Assembly (NCBI GenBank): GCA_019925095.2
Contig: CM034388.1
Span: forward strand, 29,704,934-29,768,933
Reading direction: 5' to 3'
Length of the DNA: 64,000 nt
Source: Dendrolimus kikuchii
Lineage: Eukaryota; Arthropoda; Insecta; Lepidoptera; Lasiocampidae
Position 1 is the stretch's first letter, and each line of letters starts with the position of its first letter. The notes beneath the pieces are model-generated. The model made no database searches. It was given only the letters and a program-made list of their open reading frames with translations, and was not told the DNA's origin. The position numbers and the translations under genes were made by a program. Of the stretch, positions 1 to 9,594 are shown piece after piece.

Positions 1-2
1 AT

Positions 3-175
3 TTTGTACAGAAGTATGTTACAGAATTACTTTTTGAAGAATTAATGGAGTTGTAGCAAACAATGCATACTCAATAAGACCAAGACAATAAAAGGAAAGA
101 AAAATAATGTTGTAGTTATAATAATGATATGACGTACTAAAATGTTATGCTGCAATATGTCTCCATAAATTCCTT
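3..175. repeat. Dispersed repeat, copy 1
   Basis: This segment recurs almost base for base, in the same orientation, at 16264-16435; only scattered substitutions are visible. At the second site it directly follows a LINE/SINE-like segment starting near 16025, so it is probably the 3' part of that element, cut here by the window edge. Family not recognised. Confidence 0.7.
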
Positions 176-255
176 CTCCAGTAAAACATAATTTGAATAA
201 CATTTTTTGAATTCGAATCGATCAGTTTGTTCCCAATAATAACTATTGAACCCTA

Positions 256-353
256 ACGGTTTTATTCATGAGAGTTAAAATACGTTTGAACGCTTCTTTA
301 AGAACCATAAACAATCGTTCAAACTTATTCTACGTCTCTATGAATAAGACTGT
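256..353. repeat. Hairpin MITE-like repeat
   Basis: Imperfect inverted repeat with arms of about 37 bp (near 256-292 and 316-353) around a short centre containing TTTAAGAACC. The outer ends (ACGG/CTTATTCAT type) and the centre recur at 18928-19372, which makes this a family of palindromic non-autonomous elements. No coding capacity. Confidence 0.5.
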
Positions 354-623
354 AAAGATCTAAGTTTACCGTGAATATAGTACGAGAATAGCATTTATTT
401 CGGATCTATCACGTTGTTCAGGACACTCCATTAGTTACGGACAGAAACACGGCGGCCCAGTCTCGCGTGACAAATTAAAATCGTCCAATCCACCCACTTA
501 TTGTCCGGGAAATTGGAACGAATTGACATTTGGAACTTTAAAAATAGTTGAAGCAATTTATATTGGACTTTATAAGAGGAGCCTTGTAGAATAGAATATT
601 GTTGCACATAAGAAACATTAGAT
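354..623. other. No recognisable feature
   Basis: AT-rich DNA without a credible reading frame or a repeat that I can match elsewhere in the window. Confidence 0.4.
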
Positions 624-733
624 AAATAATTGGCAGACAAACACACAGATTGTACATCCCCAAGCTAAGTAAGCTACGTTTGTTGTGGGTAATGTACAAC
701 GGGCCACTCTGGGGCAGAGAATTTTAACTTCTA

Positions 734-1525
734 CTAGCGGCCCCGGCAGACGTCCTGCCTTTAACAAATAAAATTCTAGAACCCGATCCCAGAGCCACGT
801 ACCGGTTCTAATTGCGAATCTAAACCATCCGGGTACCCACTCAAACACAAAAACAAAATCACCAAAATCGCTCCCGGTGATTAGGAGGATTCTAAAACCC
901 GATCTTAGCGCCACCTACCGGTTCTAATTGCGAATCTAAACCATCCGGGAACCCACTCAAACGCACAAAAACAAAGTCACCAAAATCGCTCCCGGTGATA
1001 AGGAGGATTCTAGAACCCGATCTCAGCACCACCTACCGGTTCTAATTGCAAATCTAAGCCATCCGGGAACCCACTCAAACACACAAAAACAAAATCACCA
1101 AAATCGCTCCCGGTGATTAGGAGGATTCTAGAACCCGATCTCAGCGCCACCTACCGGTTCTAATTGCGAATCCAAACCATCCTGGTACCCACTCAAACAC
1201 ACAAAAACAAAACGACCAAAATCGCTCCCGGTGATTAGGAGGATTCTAGAACCCGATCTCAGCGCCATCTACCGGTTCTAATTGCGAATCCAAACCATCC
1301 GGGAACCCACTCAAACACACAAAAACAAAATCACCAAAATCGCTCCCGGTGATTAGGAGGATTCTAGAACCCGATCTCAGGGTCACCTACCGGTTCCAAT
1401 TGTGAATCTAACCCATCCCGAGACCCACTTAAACACACACACAAAATTTCATCAAAGTCGGTAAAGTCATTCTCAAGTTATAAAATTACAACGAAAAGTG
1501 GCATTGATTTTTATATATATATAGA
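734..1525 (-). mobile_element. Helitron with internal tandem array
   Basis: The minus-strand element starts with TC (complement of GA at 1524-1525) and ends with CTAG (734-737), and it sits between A733 and T1526, as expected for Helitron insertion between A and T. The end reads CTGCCGGGGCCGCTAG on the minus strand, a hairpin-prone lepidopteran Helitron terminus. There is no Rep/helicase, so it is non-autonomous. The interior is a 118-bp tandem array. The same family occurs at 9958, 26832, 27492 and 54100. Confidence 0.75.
774..1445. repeat. 118-bp tandem repeat inside Helitron
   Basis: Units begin with TTCTAGAACCCGATC or close variants at 774, 890, 1008, 1126, 1244 and 1362, giving five near-complete units of 116-118 bp and a partial sixth. 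Each holds CACCTACCGGTTC and a segment with CGCTCCCGGTGATTAGGAGG. Helitrons of the same family at 26832 and 27492 carry one or two units, so this array is a local expansion. Confidence 0.85.
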
Positions 1526-1582
1526 TGTGTGTATGACCATTAAAAAGTATTTTCCAGTGGAACTTATTTTGAAGAAAAACTT
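1526..1582 (-). repeat. Fragment of the 16025-type repeat
   Basis: The reverse complement matches the start of the repeats at 16030 and 59881 (core AAGTTCCACTGGA followed by an ACTTTTT segment). It is only a short remnant next to the Helitron end. Confidence 0.5.
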
Positions 1583-1650
1583 TGATCCCAGACACCCGTA
1601 GACTACAGTAAATGAGGGAGAGTTCATTTACTAAATTTACTATGTCAGGA

Positions 1651-1973
1651 ATCCGTGCAGGAACGGAGAAAGAATACAATTTCCTGCGGCCGGGCGGCCT
1701 GTCGTAAGAGGCGACTTAACAACCCATAGCCAGGTGGTAGGGCATTTGCCCGACTGGATGGCTACCACCCCTGGTCTAAAGTATGTCGCCATAACAACCT
1801 TGAGTTGTGTTCCGGCATTAATGACCAGGTTCCAGTTTCCCTTAAGAGAGCAGCAGCGCATTTGTAGCAACTTTGCTGTTGCAAATGTCTATAGGCGATG
1901 GTATCCGCTTTCTATCAAGTGGGCCGTCTGCCTGTCTGCTGATCTCCTGCAATAAAAAAAAAAAAAAAAAAAA
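1651..1973 (+). mobile_element. SINE-A, near full length
   Basis: About 300 bp from ATCCGTGCAGGAACGG to CTCCTGCAATAAA followed by a long A run. It shares both ends with the copies at 14292, 42664, 45764, 54282 and 63198. It carries no tRNA-like head that I can recognise, and its last ~100 bp resemble the 3' end of LINE-2 (see 21411). Open frames on both strands here are incidental. Confidence 0.8.
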
Positions 1974-2176
1974 CAAACCTGGAGCTTCTGCGTTCCAGTG
2001 AGCTCTGTTGACTAAGACTTAGACCATTCAACCATAGAGGGTGTGAATTGTACAGTCTTATTGCTACTAGCGATTTCTTCCAGATTACCTGATGGAGATA
2101 ATTATGCTTATATTATACATATATATAAGTGGATCGGTCTTAAATACGCATAGTTTAAAATGTACCTACTTAATTT

Positions 2177-2421
2177 TATACTAATATATAAAGCTGAGTT
2201 TGTTTGTTTGAACGCGCTAATCTCAGGAACTACTGGTCTGATTTGAAAAATTCTTTCAGTGTTAGATAGCCCATTTATCGAGGAAGGCTATAGGCTATAT
2301 ATCATCACGCTAAGATCAATAGGAGCGGAGCACCAATGAAGAATGTTTCAAAATGAGAGGTTTTTTATAACTTACTTTTTTTTAACTATTCCACGCGGAC
2401 GGAGTCGCGGGCAGAAGCTAG
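2177..2421 (+). mobile_element. Helitron (GCTAG-tail family)
   Basis: Non-autonomous Helitron of about 245 bp. It begins near TATACTAATATATAAAGC, holds the internal block with GGCTATAGGCTATATATC, and ends in GTCGCGGGCAGAAGCTAG before T2422. Relatives lie at 2512, 5211, 21075 and 59392. Confidence 0.75.
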
Positions 2422-2511
2422 TTATCTATATATTAATACGTGAAGCAAAAACTTTGTATACCTTTTTACGAAAATTGCGTGGACGAAGGAGTATGAAATT
2501 TCCCACACTTA
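2422..2511 (+). mobile_element. Helitron fragment, second family
   Basis: The segment with ATTAATACGTGAAGCAAA and a CGGACG..GGAGTATGAA block matches 7828-7925. It is truncated by the next Helitron. Confidence 0.45.
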
Positions 2512-3281
2512 TCTATACTAATATTAAAAAGCTGAAGAGTTTGTTTGTTTGTTTAAACGCGCTAATCCCAGGAACCGCTGGTCCGATTTGAAAAATTTAT
2601 TCAGTGTTGAATAGTACATTTATCGAGGAAGGTTATAGGCTGTATTATATTTTCAAAAAAATTAGAGATTCTTACTAAAAGTCCGATAATGTAACCCAAG
2701 GTGTAAAAAAATGACCCGAAAAAATCCTTACACGGCGTGCGCTGCGAAAACTATTGATTATAGAACAAAACAATGTACCACCACTTTGCAGAACATAATT
2801 GTCTACAAAAAATATCGCGTAACCATATGTCTATTATAGTTAATTCACAATAAGTGTTTTCTTTTATTTTTTTAAATAATTAAAATGCTGTCGCTTTAAA
2901 AACTCTTTATTTTGTACCTTGGTATTAATCCTTATCAAAATAAATCACTCCATATTCAAAACGAATTCAATACCTTTCTAGAACTTTTTGAATTATTCAA
3001 TTCGGACGTTTCATTCAAAAGATATCGCGATATTTAAAATGTAAGTATTAGTGTTGTAGCCAAATATACTATTATTGTTTGATTGAACACGCTAATCTCA
3101 GGAACTACTGGTCTGATTTGAAAAATTCTTTCAGTGTTGGATAGCCCATTTATCGTGAAAGGCTATAGGCTATATATCATCACGCTAAGATCAATAGGAG
3201 CGGAGCACCAATGAAGAATGTTTCAAAATCGGAGGGTTTTGAAAGAAAATTCCACGCGGACGACGTCGCGGGCACAGCTAG
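2512..3281 (+). mobile_element. Long or nested Helitron
   Basis: It starts with TC at 2512 after A2511 and ends in CGCGGGCACAGCTAG at 3281 before T. The conserved head block occurs twice (about 2530-2645 and 3080-3180), so either one Helitron inserted into another or the head was duplicated. The AT-rich middle (2650-3070) is typical spacer and has no gene. Confidence 0.65.
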
Positions 3282-3318
3282 TAGTTTATATAGAGAAGAA
3301 GCGATGAAAACTAATATT

Positions 3319-3425
3319 TTTTTTAAATTATGCATAAAAAAAAACATTACACACACTACCATGTATTTGACACACATACGCATATATACTCTTTTGTTTA
3401 TTGTTAAAGTCAAATTAACAATGTA
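3319..3425 (+). repeat. Unnamed repeat paired with 7143-7262
   Basis: The reverse complement of this segment is found at about 7143-7262, including TACCATGTATTTGACACAC. The two copies are inverted relative to each other and about 3.8 kb apart. Family unknown. Confidence 0.55.
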
Positions 3426-3799
3426 GCCTTGGCGAAATCTGTGACTTTGAGAACAGAACCTTAATAATGTTCAAACTTATAATTTAGATTAATTATGGTC
3501 GAATTCCGACAACTAGATTATTAATTATCCCTTATATGAAAAATCTAACACGCGCATAAGAGCTAACCTAATGTTTTAAACGCAAACAGCTGATGGAATT
3601 GATAGCTATAATGAATTCATGTCGATCGAACTTCGCAGACTGCTACTGGTATTATGTCATGTCTGGAAGTTAAACATCCAACAGCGGTGATAGTTAAAGG
3701 TCTGGTGCTATTGATAGCGTGGCGTTTTATTTCGGAAATTATTTTAATAATATTCACGTAAACCCCACAAGTGGTGATATTGTGGTGTTTGAGCGAGAG
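3426..3799. other. No recognisable feature
   Basis: AT-rich sequence without a supported gene. It may include eroded LINE-2 sequence near its right end, but the similarity only becomes clear from about 3800. Confidence 0.35.
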
Positions 3800-4090
3800 A
3801 TATAATTCGGCGGGGTGTTCACCCCCATTTCCTGGAGCTCCCACGCTCAACTACGCAACGGTTTGTTAGAAAGTTTATTTCGCGTACAACAATAATCTGG
3901 AGAGAATTTCCTGGTGAAGTTTTCCTTCTGCGCTACGACATGGGGTCGTTTAAGAAGGGCGTTATAAAATTTCTTAGAGGCCGGCAACGCGTTGGCAACG
4001 CCTTTGGTGTTGCAAACGTCCATAGGTGACGGTAACCACCTTCCATCAAGTGGGCCGTCCGTCTGTTTGCCTGCTTCAGGCAATAAAAAA
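3800..4090 (+). pseudogene. LINE-2 3' end, degenerate
   Basis: Translation in shifting frames gives the C-terminal block of a jockey-like LINE ORF2: an HPHF segment, then a WREFP..VF..RYDMGSFKKGV..FLRGRQR segment, followed by VANVH and a poly(A) tail at 4083-4090. Its last 100 bp match both LINE-2 at 21411 and SINE-A. Broken by frameshifts. Confidence 0.65.
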
Positions 4091-4145
4091 ATATAATATT
4101 TTGTGTTATTTCAAATATATAAATTTAATAAACACAACAATTTAT

Positions 4146-4714
4146 CCAGTGAAAATTTTTGAGAGGAATACACATATAAATATCTTTTCAACACACTTGC
4201 TCATAAAGTGGCTCTATGGTCACCGCAATTAGGCACAGAATGACACCCATAATCAAACTGTGACTAAAAAACATTATAACTCACTAGTGAGTTATAGATT
4301 TTTTTTTTAATTTTATTGGTTGAGTTGCTTTGTTCTTAAAAAAGTTTTTATTCAAAAAAAAAGATCGTGTTCTATAGAACAAATAAATTAATGTTCCTAT
4401 TGCTTGCTCATTTCATGCAACTTCTTATTTAAATAGATAATTTTAACTCGTACGTGTTTAATAAATAAAACTTTCACTCATATATAACTTTTTTATCTAC
4501 TAAATAAAATGAGTTTTTGTTGTTATTTTATTCACAAGTGTGTTGAAAAACGTCGTATGATACACGTGTGTATTGATGATTACCGTCCTCGGCTCTCTTA
4601 AGACCCTCGCCTATGGCTCGAGTCTCAATGGCGCCTCGGCGGTAATCACCAATGTTACACACTAGTACCATAATGTACTATTATACGTGTATTCCTCTCA
4701 ATAATTTTTACTCG
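4146..4714. mobile_element. Two-tier TIR foldback element, copy 1
   Basis: The outer inverted repeats (about 4146-4179 and 4681-4713) share TGAGAGGAATACAC. Inner inverted repeats (4185-4199 and 4535-4550) share TTTTCAACACACTTG. A perfect 20-bp palindrome, ATAACTCACTAGTGAGTTAT, lies at 4276-4295. A GC-richer imperfect hairpin at about 4568-4660 is bordered by GATTACCG/CGGTAATC. There is no coding frame. A second copy lies inverted at 43157-43660. Superfamily unassigned. Confidence 0.65.
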
Positions 4715-4759
4715 ACAAAAAATAGATTGACATAAAAAAATAAAAAGACATATTTAAGT

Positions 4760-4800
4760 AAACCTATTTTCATATAGACTGTCTATATGAAAATAGGTTT
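4760..4800. repeat. Perfect 41-bp palindrome
   Basis: The arms 4760-4779 and 4781-4800 are exact reverse complements of 20 bp around a single central T. It lies just outside the foldback element and would form a cruciform or a very stable hairpin. Confidence 0.95.
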
Positions 4801-5210
4801 CAAAACTAATGAGTCTGCAACAGGTTAAACATATTCGTGGATACATCTCTGTTTTCTGTATTGACAGATTTTGGCATTTATATGGACTACTCAGTTATAA
4901 CCTTGTTAATTATTTAACAATAAATTATTCCATGTATGTGACGTAACATAACTCGCATACCACTTCATTTATTTCAAGGTAGCCTTTTACCATTTATCAT
5001 AAGTAAATTATAAGTTAGGATTAAAATTACAATAAACTAGGACTAACGCTTTCTGTAACTTAAAAAAAAAAAATCCAATGTTGATTTCATTATTGAAATG
5101 ATAAATAAACTAAATTTCACAATAGCCACATTAGTTCTAAGAACTTGAAGACAAAAGAAACAACACATATAACACTAGAATAGGTAAAAAAAATAAGTTA
5201 AGAAACCCCT
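4801..5210. other. No recognisable feature
   Basis: AT-rich; nothing supported on either strand. Confidence 0.4.
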
Positions 5211-5397
5211 AGATTTTGAAACATTCTTCATTGGTACTCTGCTTTTATTGGTCTTAGCGTGATGATATATAGCCTATAATAGCCTTCCTTGATAAATAGG
5301 CTATCTAAGACTGAAAGAATTTTTCAAATCAGACCATTAGTTCCTGAGATCAGCGCGTTCAATCAAACAAACAAACTATTCAGCTTTATAGATTAGT
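5211..5397 (-). mobile_element. Helitron fragment (GCTAG-tail family)
   Basis: Minus-strand copy of the family at 2177, with the GGCTATAGGCTATATATC-type block and the GAACGCGCT..TCAGGAACTA head. The terminal CTAG end is missing, so it is 3'-truncated. Confidence 0.65.
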
Positions 5398-5509
5398 ACA
5401 AGATTATAAAATTCTAAAAATGCCGAGTCTATAAATTGCAGTTATTAAAAAAACAACTGGAATATACTATATAAACGACCGAGAACACGGTACATTTTTT
5501 TTAAATTTC

Positions 5510-5673
5510 TTGTCTGTTTATCTGTTTGTTCGGGATTCACGTAACAACTACTAGGCTGATTTCGATACGATTTTCGTTGATTGATGGAAAATTCTTGGAT
5601 TCAAAATCTACGCTACTTTTTATCCCGCGAGAATTTCATGTCACGCGTGGACAAAGTCTCGGGCATATCCTAG
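5510..5673 (+). mobile_element. Helitron-like fragment
   Basis: Has the CGGCTGATTT-like head motif (here AGGCTGATTTCGATACG) and ends in CTCGGGCATATCCTAG before T. It resembles Helitron tails but is a different, eroded family. Confidence 0.45.
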
Positions 5674-6010
5674 TAATAACATATATACATAAATATATAA
5701 GCAACCGAATTATATGACATTAACTGAGACAGCGGTTAAATGACAACTTGCACATACTGACATTTGAAACTTGGTAGGTACTTCATTATTTTAAAATATG
5801 TAACAATAATATAATATTTACTTTATAAGTTATAAGCGTTATAAATTTATATTATCTTTATATCACGGAAGTCTCAATTGTTCTCTGTACAGACGAACCA
5901 GTTATGGCTAAGGAGGAAATTTCATGATATATAATTTGATTGTATTTCGAATTTAACACTAATAATTACATAATAAAAAATGCAACATAAAATCAAGAAC
6001 ATTAATATAC
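5674..6010. other. No recognisable feature
   Basis: AT-rich spacer; no gene or matched repeat found. Confidence 0.35.
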
Positions 6011-6070
6011 AAGTACAATCGGCGGTCTTATCGCCCATGGCGATTTCTTCCAGACAACCTTTGGATGGAG
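6011..6070 (-). repeat. LINE-4 3' UTR stem-loop fragment
   Basis: Contains GGCGGTCTTATCGCC, a CAT loop and GGCGAT, then CTTCCAGACAACC. This is the conserved 3' UTR hairpin of LINE-4. The stem (6030-6044) has a C-G pair where other copies have T-A. Confidence 0.6.
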
Positions 6071-6184
6071 TATAGAAGGACAACAAAAGTCGGTAGTTGC
6101 TAAACCAGCACTTGTACAATAATTTAGTTTATTCATAATAAATATTCATAATTCATAATAACATATGATGATATATATAAGACT

Positions 6185-6420
6185 GGTTTATACCTCGGAC
6201 AGCGCATCAGCATTGCCATTCAGAGAGGCAATGTGGCCAGTCTTTTGGGCACGTTTCCGACTGACAGCGGTCTAGAACTAGATTTTATACTTTAATTTTA
6301 GTTTGTATATATAGTTTATTTTTAGTTTAATTTATTGTATAGTTTAATTTATTTATAATTTAGTTTATTTATAATTAGATACATATTTATTTTTAAGTAT
6401 TTAGTTTTTAATTAGTTATT
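6185..6420 (+). pseudogene. RetroC element 3' end
   Basis: Encodes the terminal block IQRGNVASLLGTFPTDSG seen at 26690, then stops and runs into an AT-rich 3' UTR with repeated TTTAGTTTATT. Only the last ~30 codons remain. Confidence 0.6.
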
Positions 6421-6429
6421 ATAATTCTT

Positions 6430-6671
6430 AAAGCTACGTTTCACACCGCTCGCCAGCTACGGGATATTCACCCCCATTTCCTTGAGCTCCCACGCTCAAC
6501 TACGCAACGGTATTCTAGAACATTTATTCCGCGTACAACAATGATCTGGAGGGAACTTCCTGCCGCGGTTTTCCCTTTGCTCTATGACATGGGGTTCTTT
6601 AAGAAGGACGTTATGAAATTTCTTGGACAACGGTAACCACTGTTTGCCTGCATCAGGCGATAAAAAAAAAG
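6430..6671 (+). pseudogene. LINE-2 3' end, degenerate
   Basis: Parallel to 3800-4090: CCCCCATTTCC, then WRELP..VFP..YDMGFFKKDV, an internal deletion of the NVHRR segment, then CTGCATCAGGCGAT with a poly(A) run ending at 6670. Confidence 0.6.
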
Positions 6672-7142
6672 ATTGAGAATATCGCTGGAATTGGCACCCC
6701 GCGATATTTGAGAATTGGCAGCTTGTACAGTCAGTCTGTCAGCAACCGCTATCCTGAAAGCGTTCGGATCGTTAGTCACATTATCTGTCCTTATCGTATT
6801 ATCTGACTTCCTTTTGAAGACGTACGACGCCTTTTTGAGCAAGCGTTTTGAAAGTTTAAATAACATTTTGAAAGTAAGATGTTATCACAAATAGCAAAGT
6901 GCAGATAATACCATCACGGAATGAAAATCGCTCAGTAAAACAGTACAAAACATAAATTGTAACAATGCCAAATATAGGTGGCGCTGCCAGTCAGTTCTTA
7001 TTTTTATGTAAATATTTTTTGATTAAATAATAATAATAACTAGGTGGTCGCCCGTGGTCGAAAGTTGACCACAATAATTAATGTCGAAGACTATACTTCT
7101 ATAATCACAGGTATCGGCAGGCTACACTGCTAATTTGACTTG
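6672..7142. other. Mostly unrecognised; possible Helitron tail
   Basis: No supported gene. Around 7043-7073 the sequence CTAGGTGGTCGCCCGTGGTC followed by GACCAC resembles a minus-strand Helitron terminus, but the rest of the element is not identifiable. Confidence 0.3.
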
Positions 7143-7262
7143 AACAATAAACAAAAGAGTATATATGCGTGTGTGTGTCAAATACATGGTAGTGTAGAGA
7201 GTGTAGTGTGTGTTTTTTTTATTGATTTAATGTATTTTTATGCATATATAATAATAATAATA
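7143..7262 (-). repeat. Unnamed repeat paired with 3319-3425
   Basis: Inverted second copy of the repeat at 3319-3425, followed by an (ATA)n-rich palindromic stretch to about 7268. Confidence 0.55.
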
Positions 7263-7284
7263 ATATATGCATAATTTTTTTTTT

Positions 7285-7368
7285 GTATAGCGGACAGCGT
7301 TTTGGGAACGTTCCCGACTGACGGTGATTTGGGACTTATTTGTAGTTTTTATCTTTAATAAATTAAGT

Positions 7369-7370
<2 letters not shown>
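7285..7370 (+). pseudogene. RetroC element 3' end, short
   Basis: Encodes only LGTFPTDGDLG before the AT-rich 3' UTR. Same family as 6185 and 26378. Confidence 0.45.

Positions 7371-7411
<41 letters not shown>
7371..7411. repeat. (TA)n microsatellite
   Basis: Uninterrupted TA dinucleotide run of about 20 units. Confidence 0.95.
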
Positions 7412-7413
<2 letters not shown>

Positions 7414-7541
7414 AAATATGTAAAATAAATTCTGCAAATTGCTAAAAATATAAATATATGAAATCAATTTTAAAAAAATGCATGCTTTTTCTGACTACAT
7501 GTATTGAGTGTTGTTGCTTTTTGTAATGAGATGTAAATGTA

Positions 7542-7682
7542 TTTTTTTTTATTGCAGGAGTTCAGCAGACAGGCAGACGGCTCACTTTATGAAAAGCGGT
7601 TACCATCGCCTATGGACATTTGCAACACCAAAGGTGCTACAAACGCGCTGCTACTCTCTTAAGGGTCACTGGAACCTGGTCA
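7542..7682 (-). mobile_element. SINE-A, 5'-truncated
   Basis: Poly(T) then ATTGCAGGAGTTCAGCAGAC..., the 3' half of SINE-A on the minus strand. It breaks off after the GGAACCTGGTCAC block. Confidence 0.75.
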
Positions 7683-7827
7683 CAAAAATATACTGTACTT
7701 AGGTAAACCAAGTAATTCGAGCCGTTAGGATGAATCTTTCGCTATAACCCCGGTGGTGGAAACTACTATTGGGACAATTGTAATTTTACGCATCCTACAG
7801 ATTCTTTTGACTTCTTCCTGTAATTCT

Positions 7828-8090
7828 GTATATCTATATATTAATACGTGAAGCAAAGACTTTGTACACACTTTTTACGAAAAGTGCGCGGACGGAGGAG
7901 TATGAACTTTCGCACACTTTCAGTAGTTCAATAGTTTTCACGTGATGCTAGAACAGACAGACAGATAAAAATTCTAAAAATTGCATTTTCAGAATCTGCT
8001 ACTCCGAGTTAGCCCTCCTCCCCCTCATTTTTTTTTACATTTGTAAACGCATTGTACAAACTTGAACCATTTACAGATTTATTATAGTAT
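7828..8090 (+). mobile_element. Helitron-like fragment, second family
   Basis: Shares the ATTAATACGTGAAGCAAA head with 2424 and an interior (AAATTCTAAAAATTG, then a CTCCGAATTA-like block) with 49640-49770. The end is not resolved. Confidence 0.45.
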
Positions 8091-8108
8091 ATAGACAGAA
8101 AGTAGATT

Positions 8109-8347
8109 ATTTTATTGCAGGAGTTTAGCAGACAGGCAGACGGCCCACATGATGGAAAGCGGTTACCATCGCCAATGGACATTTTCAACACTAAAGGTGC
8201 TACAAATGCGCTGCTGCTCTCTTAAGGGAGACTGGAACCTGGTCACTAATGCCGGAACACAACACAAGGTTGTTATGGCAGTATAGTCTATACCAGGGGT
8301 GGTCGCCATCCAATCGAGCAAATACCCTATCACCTGGCTGTGGGTTA
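8109..8347 (-). mobile_element. SINE-A, 5'-truncated
   Basis: Minus-strand SINE-A from a short T run through ATTGCAGGAG to CACCTGGCTGTGGGTTA; the first ~65 bp of the element are absent. Confidence 0.75.
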
Positions 8348-8378
8348 AGATAGATAATATCTACACAGAAACTCTCCA

Positions 8379-8663
8379 AATAAAAAGTCGTGGTAGCGTA
8401 ATGGCTAGCGCATGCGTCCCAGACTCAGAGGACGCGGGTTCAATCCTGGCCGGAACGCATGCACCTCTTAGTCAGTTTTCTGATTTAATTTGCATATTGT
8501 TACAATTACCATGTGCTAACAACGGTGAAGGAAAACATCGTGATAACCGATGTGTCAAACCTGCCAAGCCGCCTTGGACAAGCGTCGCGGGTATACTGTC
8601 TGTTCCTCCTATAATGGGAGGCCCGAGCCCAGCAGTGCGACATTAATGGGCTGATATTATGGG
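8379..8663 (+). mobile_element. SINE-C, tRNA-derived, with target duplication
   Basis: A tRNA-like head carries box A (TGGTAGCGTAATGG, 8391-8404) and box B (GGTTCAATCC, 8437-8446), the two internal RNA polymerase III promoter elements. The body ends in GCCCAGCAGTG..ATTAATGGGCTGAT. It is flanked by the exact 9-bp duplication AACTCTCCA (8370-8378 and 8664-8672), so the 285-bp insertion is well delimited. It lies between two SINE-A copies. Any open frame across it is incidental. Confidence 0.85.
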
Positions 8664-8676
8664 AACTCTCCATTTC

Positions 8677-8906
8677 TTTTTATTGCAGCAGATCAGCAGA
8701 CAGGCAGATGGCCCACTTGATGGAAAGCGGTTACCATCGCCTATGGACATTTGCAACACCAAAGGTGCTACAAATGCGCTGCTGCTCTCTTAAAGGAGAC
8801 TGGAACCTGGTCACTAATGCCGGAACACAACTCAAGGTTGTTATGGCGACATGTTTCAGACCAGGGGTGGTAGCATTCCGGTCGGACAAATGCCCTACCA
8901 CCTGGC
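8677..8906 (-). mobile_element. SINE-A, 5'-truncated
   Basis: Minus-strand copy from TTTTATTGCAGCAGATCAGC to CTACCACCTGGC. It stops at nearly the same internal point as the copies at 8109 and 19780. Confidence 0.75.
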
Positions 8907-9184
8907 AAATAATATACATATCTAGGTACGTAAGATTCATAAATATCTACGTCTGTGGTTCTCTACATAAATCCATTACACGAGCCACTCTTTGTAGAGC
9001 CCGGTTAGATGTTAATATGCTCTACAGCCTTTTCAATGGAAATGCGGCGAAAAATCCCGCATTCAATCTTTAAGATTAAAGAGATGCATGAAATTGCGGG
9101 AGCACTGTTAGTTCAGTCTTCAAATTGAATTTTGTCTGGAGTTTTTGTTCACTGCTCATTGTTAATTGATAGTACTGAATGAAA

Positions 9185-9265
9185 ATGGTAGGCAAAGGAA
9201 TGTTAAGGTGTTTTGGGCACTTAGATAGAACGTATGAAAGACTGACAAGACAAATCTGTAAGATA
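9185..9265 (+). pseudogene. LINE-T-like fragment
   Basis: Translates to KGMLRCFGHLDRTYERLTRQ, a diverged version of the KGMLRWFGHVERM block of LINE-T. Only about 27 codons survive. Confidence 0.4.
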
Positions 9266-9594
9266 GCAGTGTGTTAGATAATTTAACAAAGTGAAGAATT
9301 AATAAGGAAGCCATTTTGAGTTGAGGAGAATTTTTTATTATAATGTTGTCACATATGAAAATGTGTTTTTTAGTGTTGCCATGCTTAAATGTAAAATTAA
9401 CATATTTTATGTCTTGAAGCCTGGACACCAATATCTTATGCAGGGCTGCACAACACCTCAGGGCGTTTTGTATTCGTATAAATATTTCGTCCTAAGTAAG
9501 TAAGTAAGTATGTCTTGAACATAAGCTGGGCCCAGCAAAGCAAGCTACATAAAAATAAATAATTAATTAAATTATATTAATTTTGTTTAGTTTA

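Larger units (their letters stand above)
624..2043 (-). mobile_element. SINE-B (tRNA-related), split by insertions
   Basis: Three blocks align in order, on the minus strand, with the uninterrupted copy at 44846-45090: the tail half at about 626-712, the middle at about 1583-1650 and the tRNA-like head at about 1974-2043. The first gap is filled by a Helitron (734-1525) plus a short LINE/SINE piece, the second by SINE-A (1651-1973). The copy is old and the head has many substitutions, so it is certainly inactive. Confidence 0.65.
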
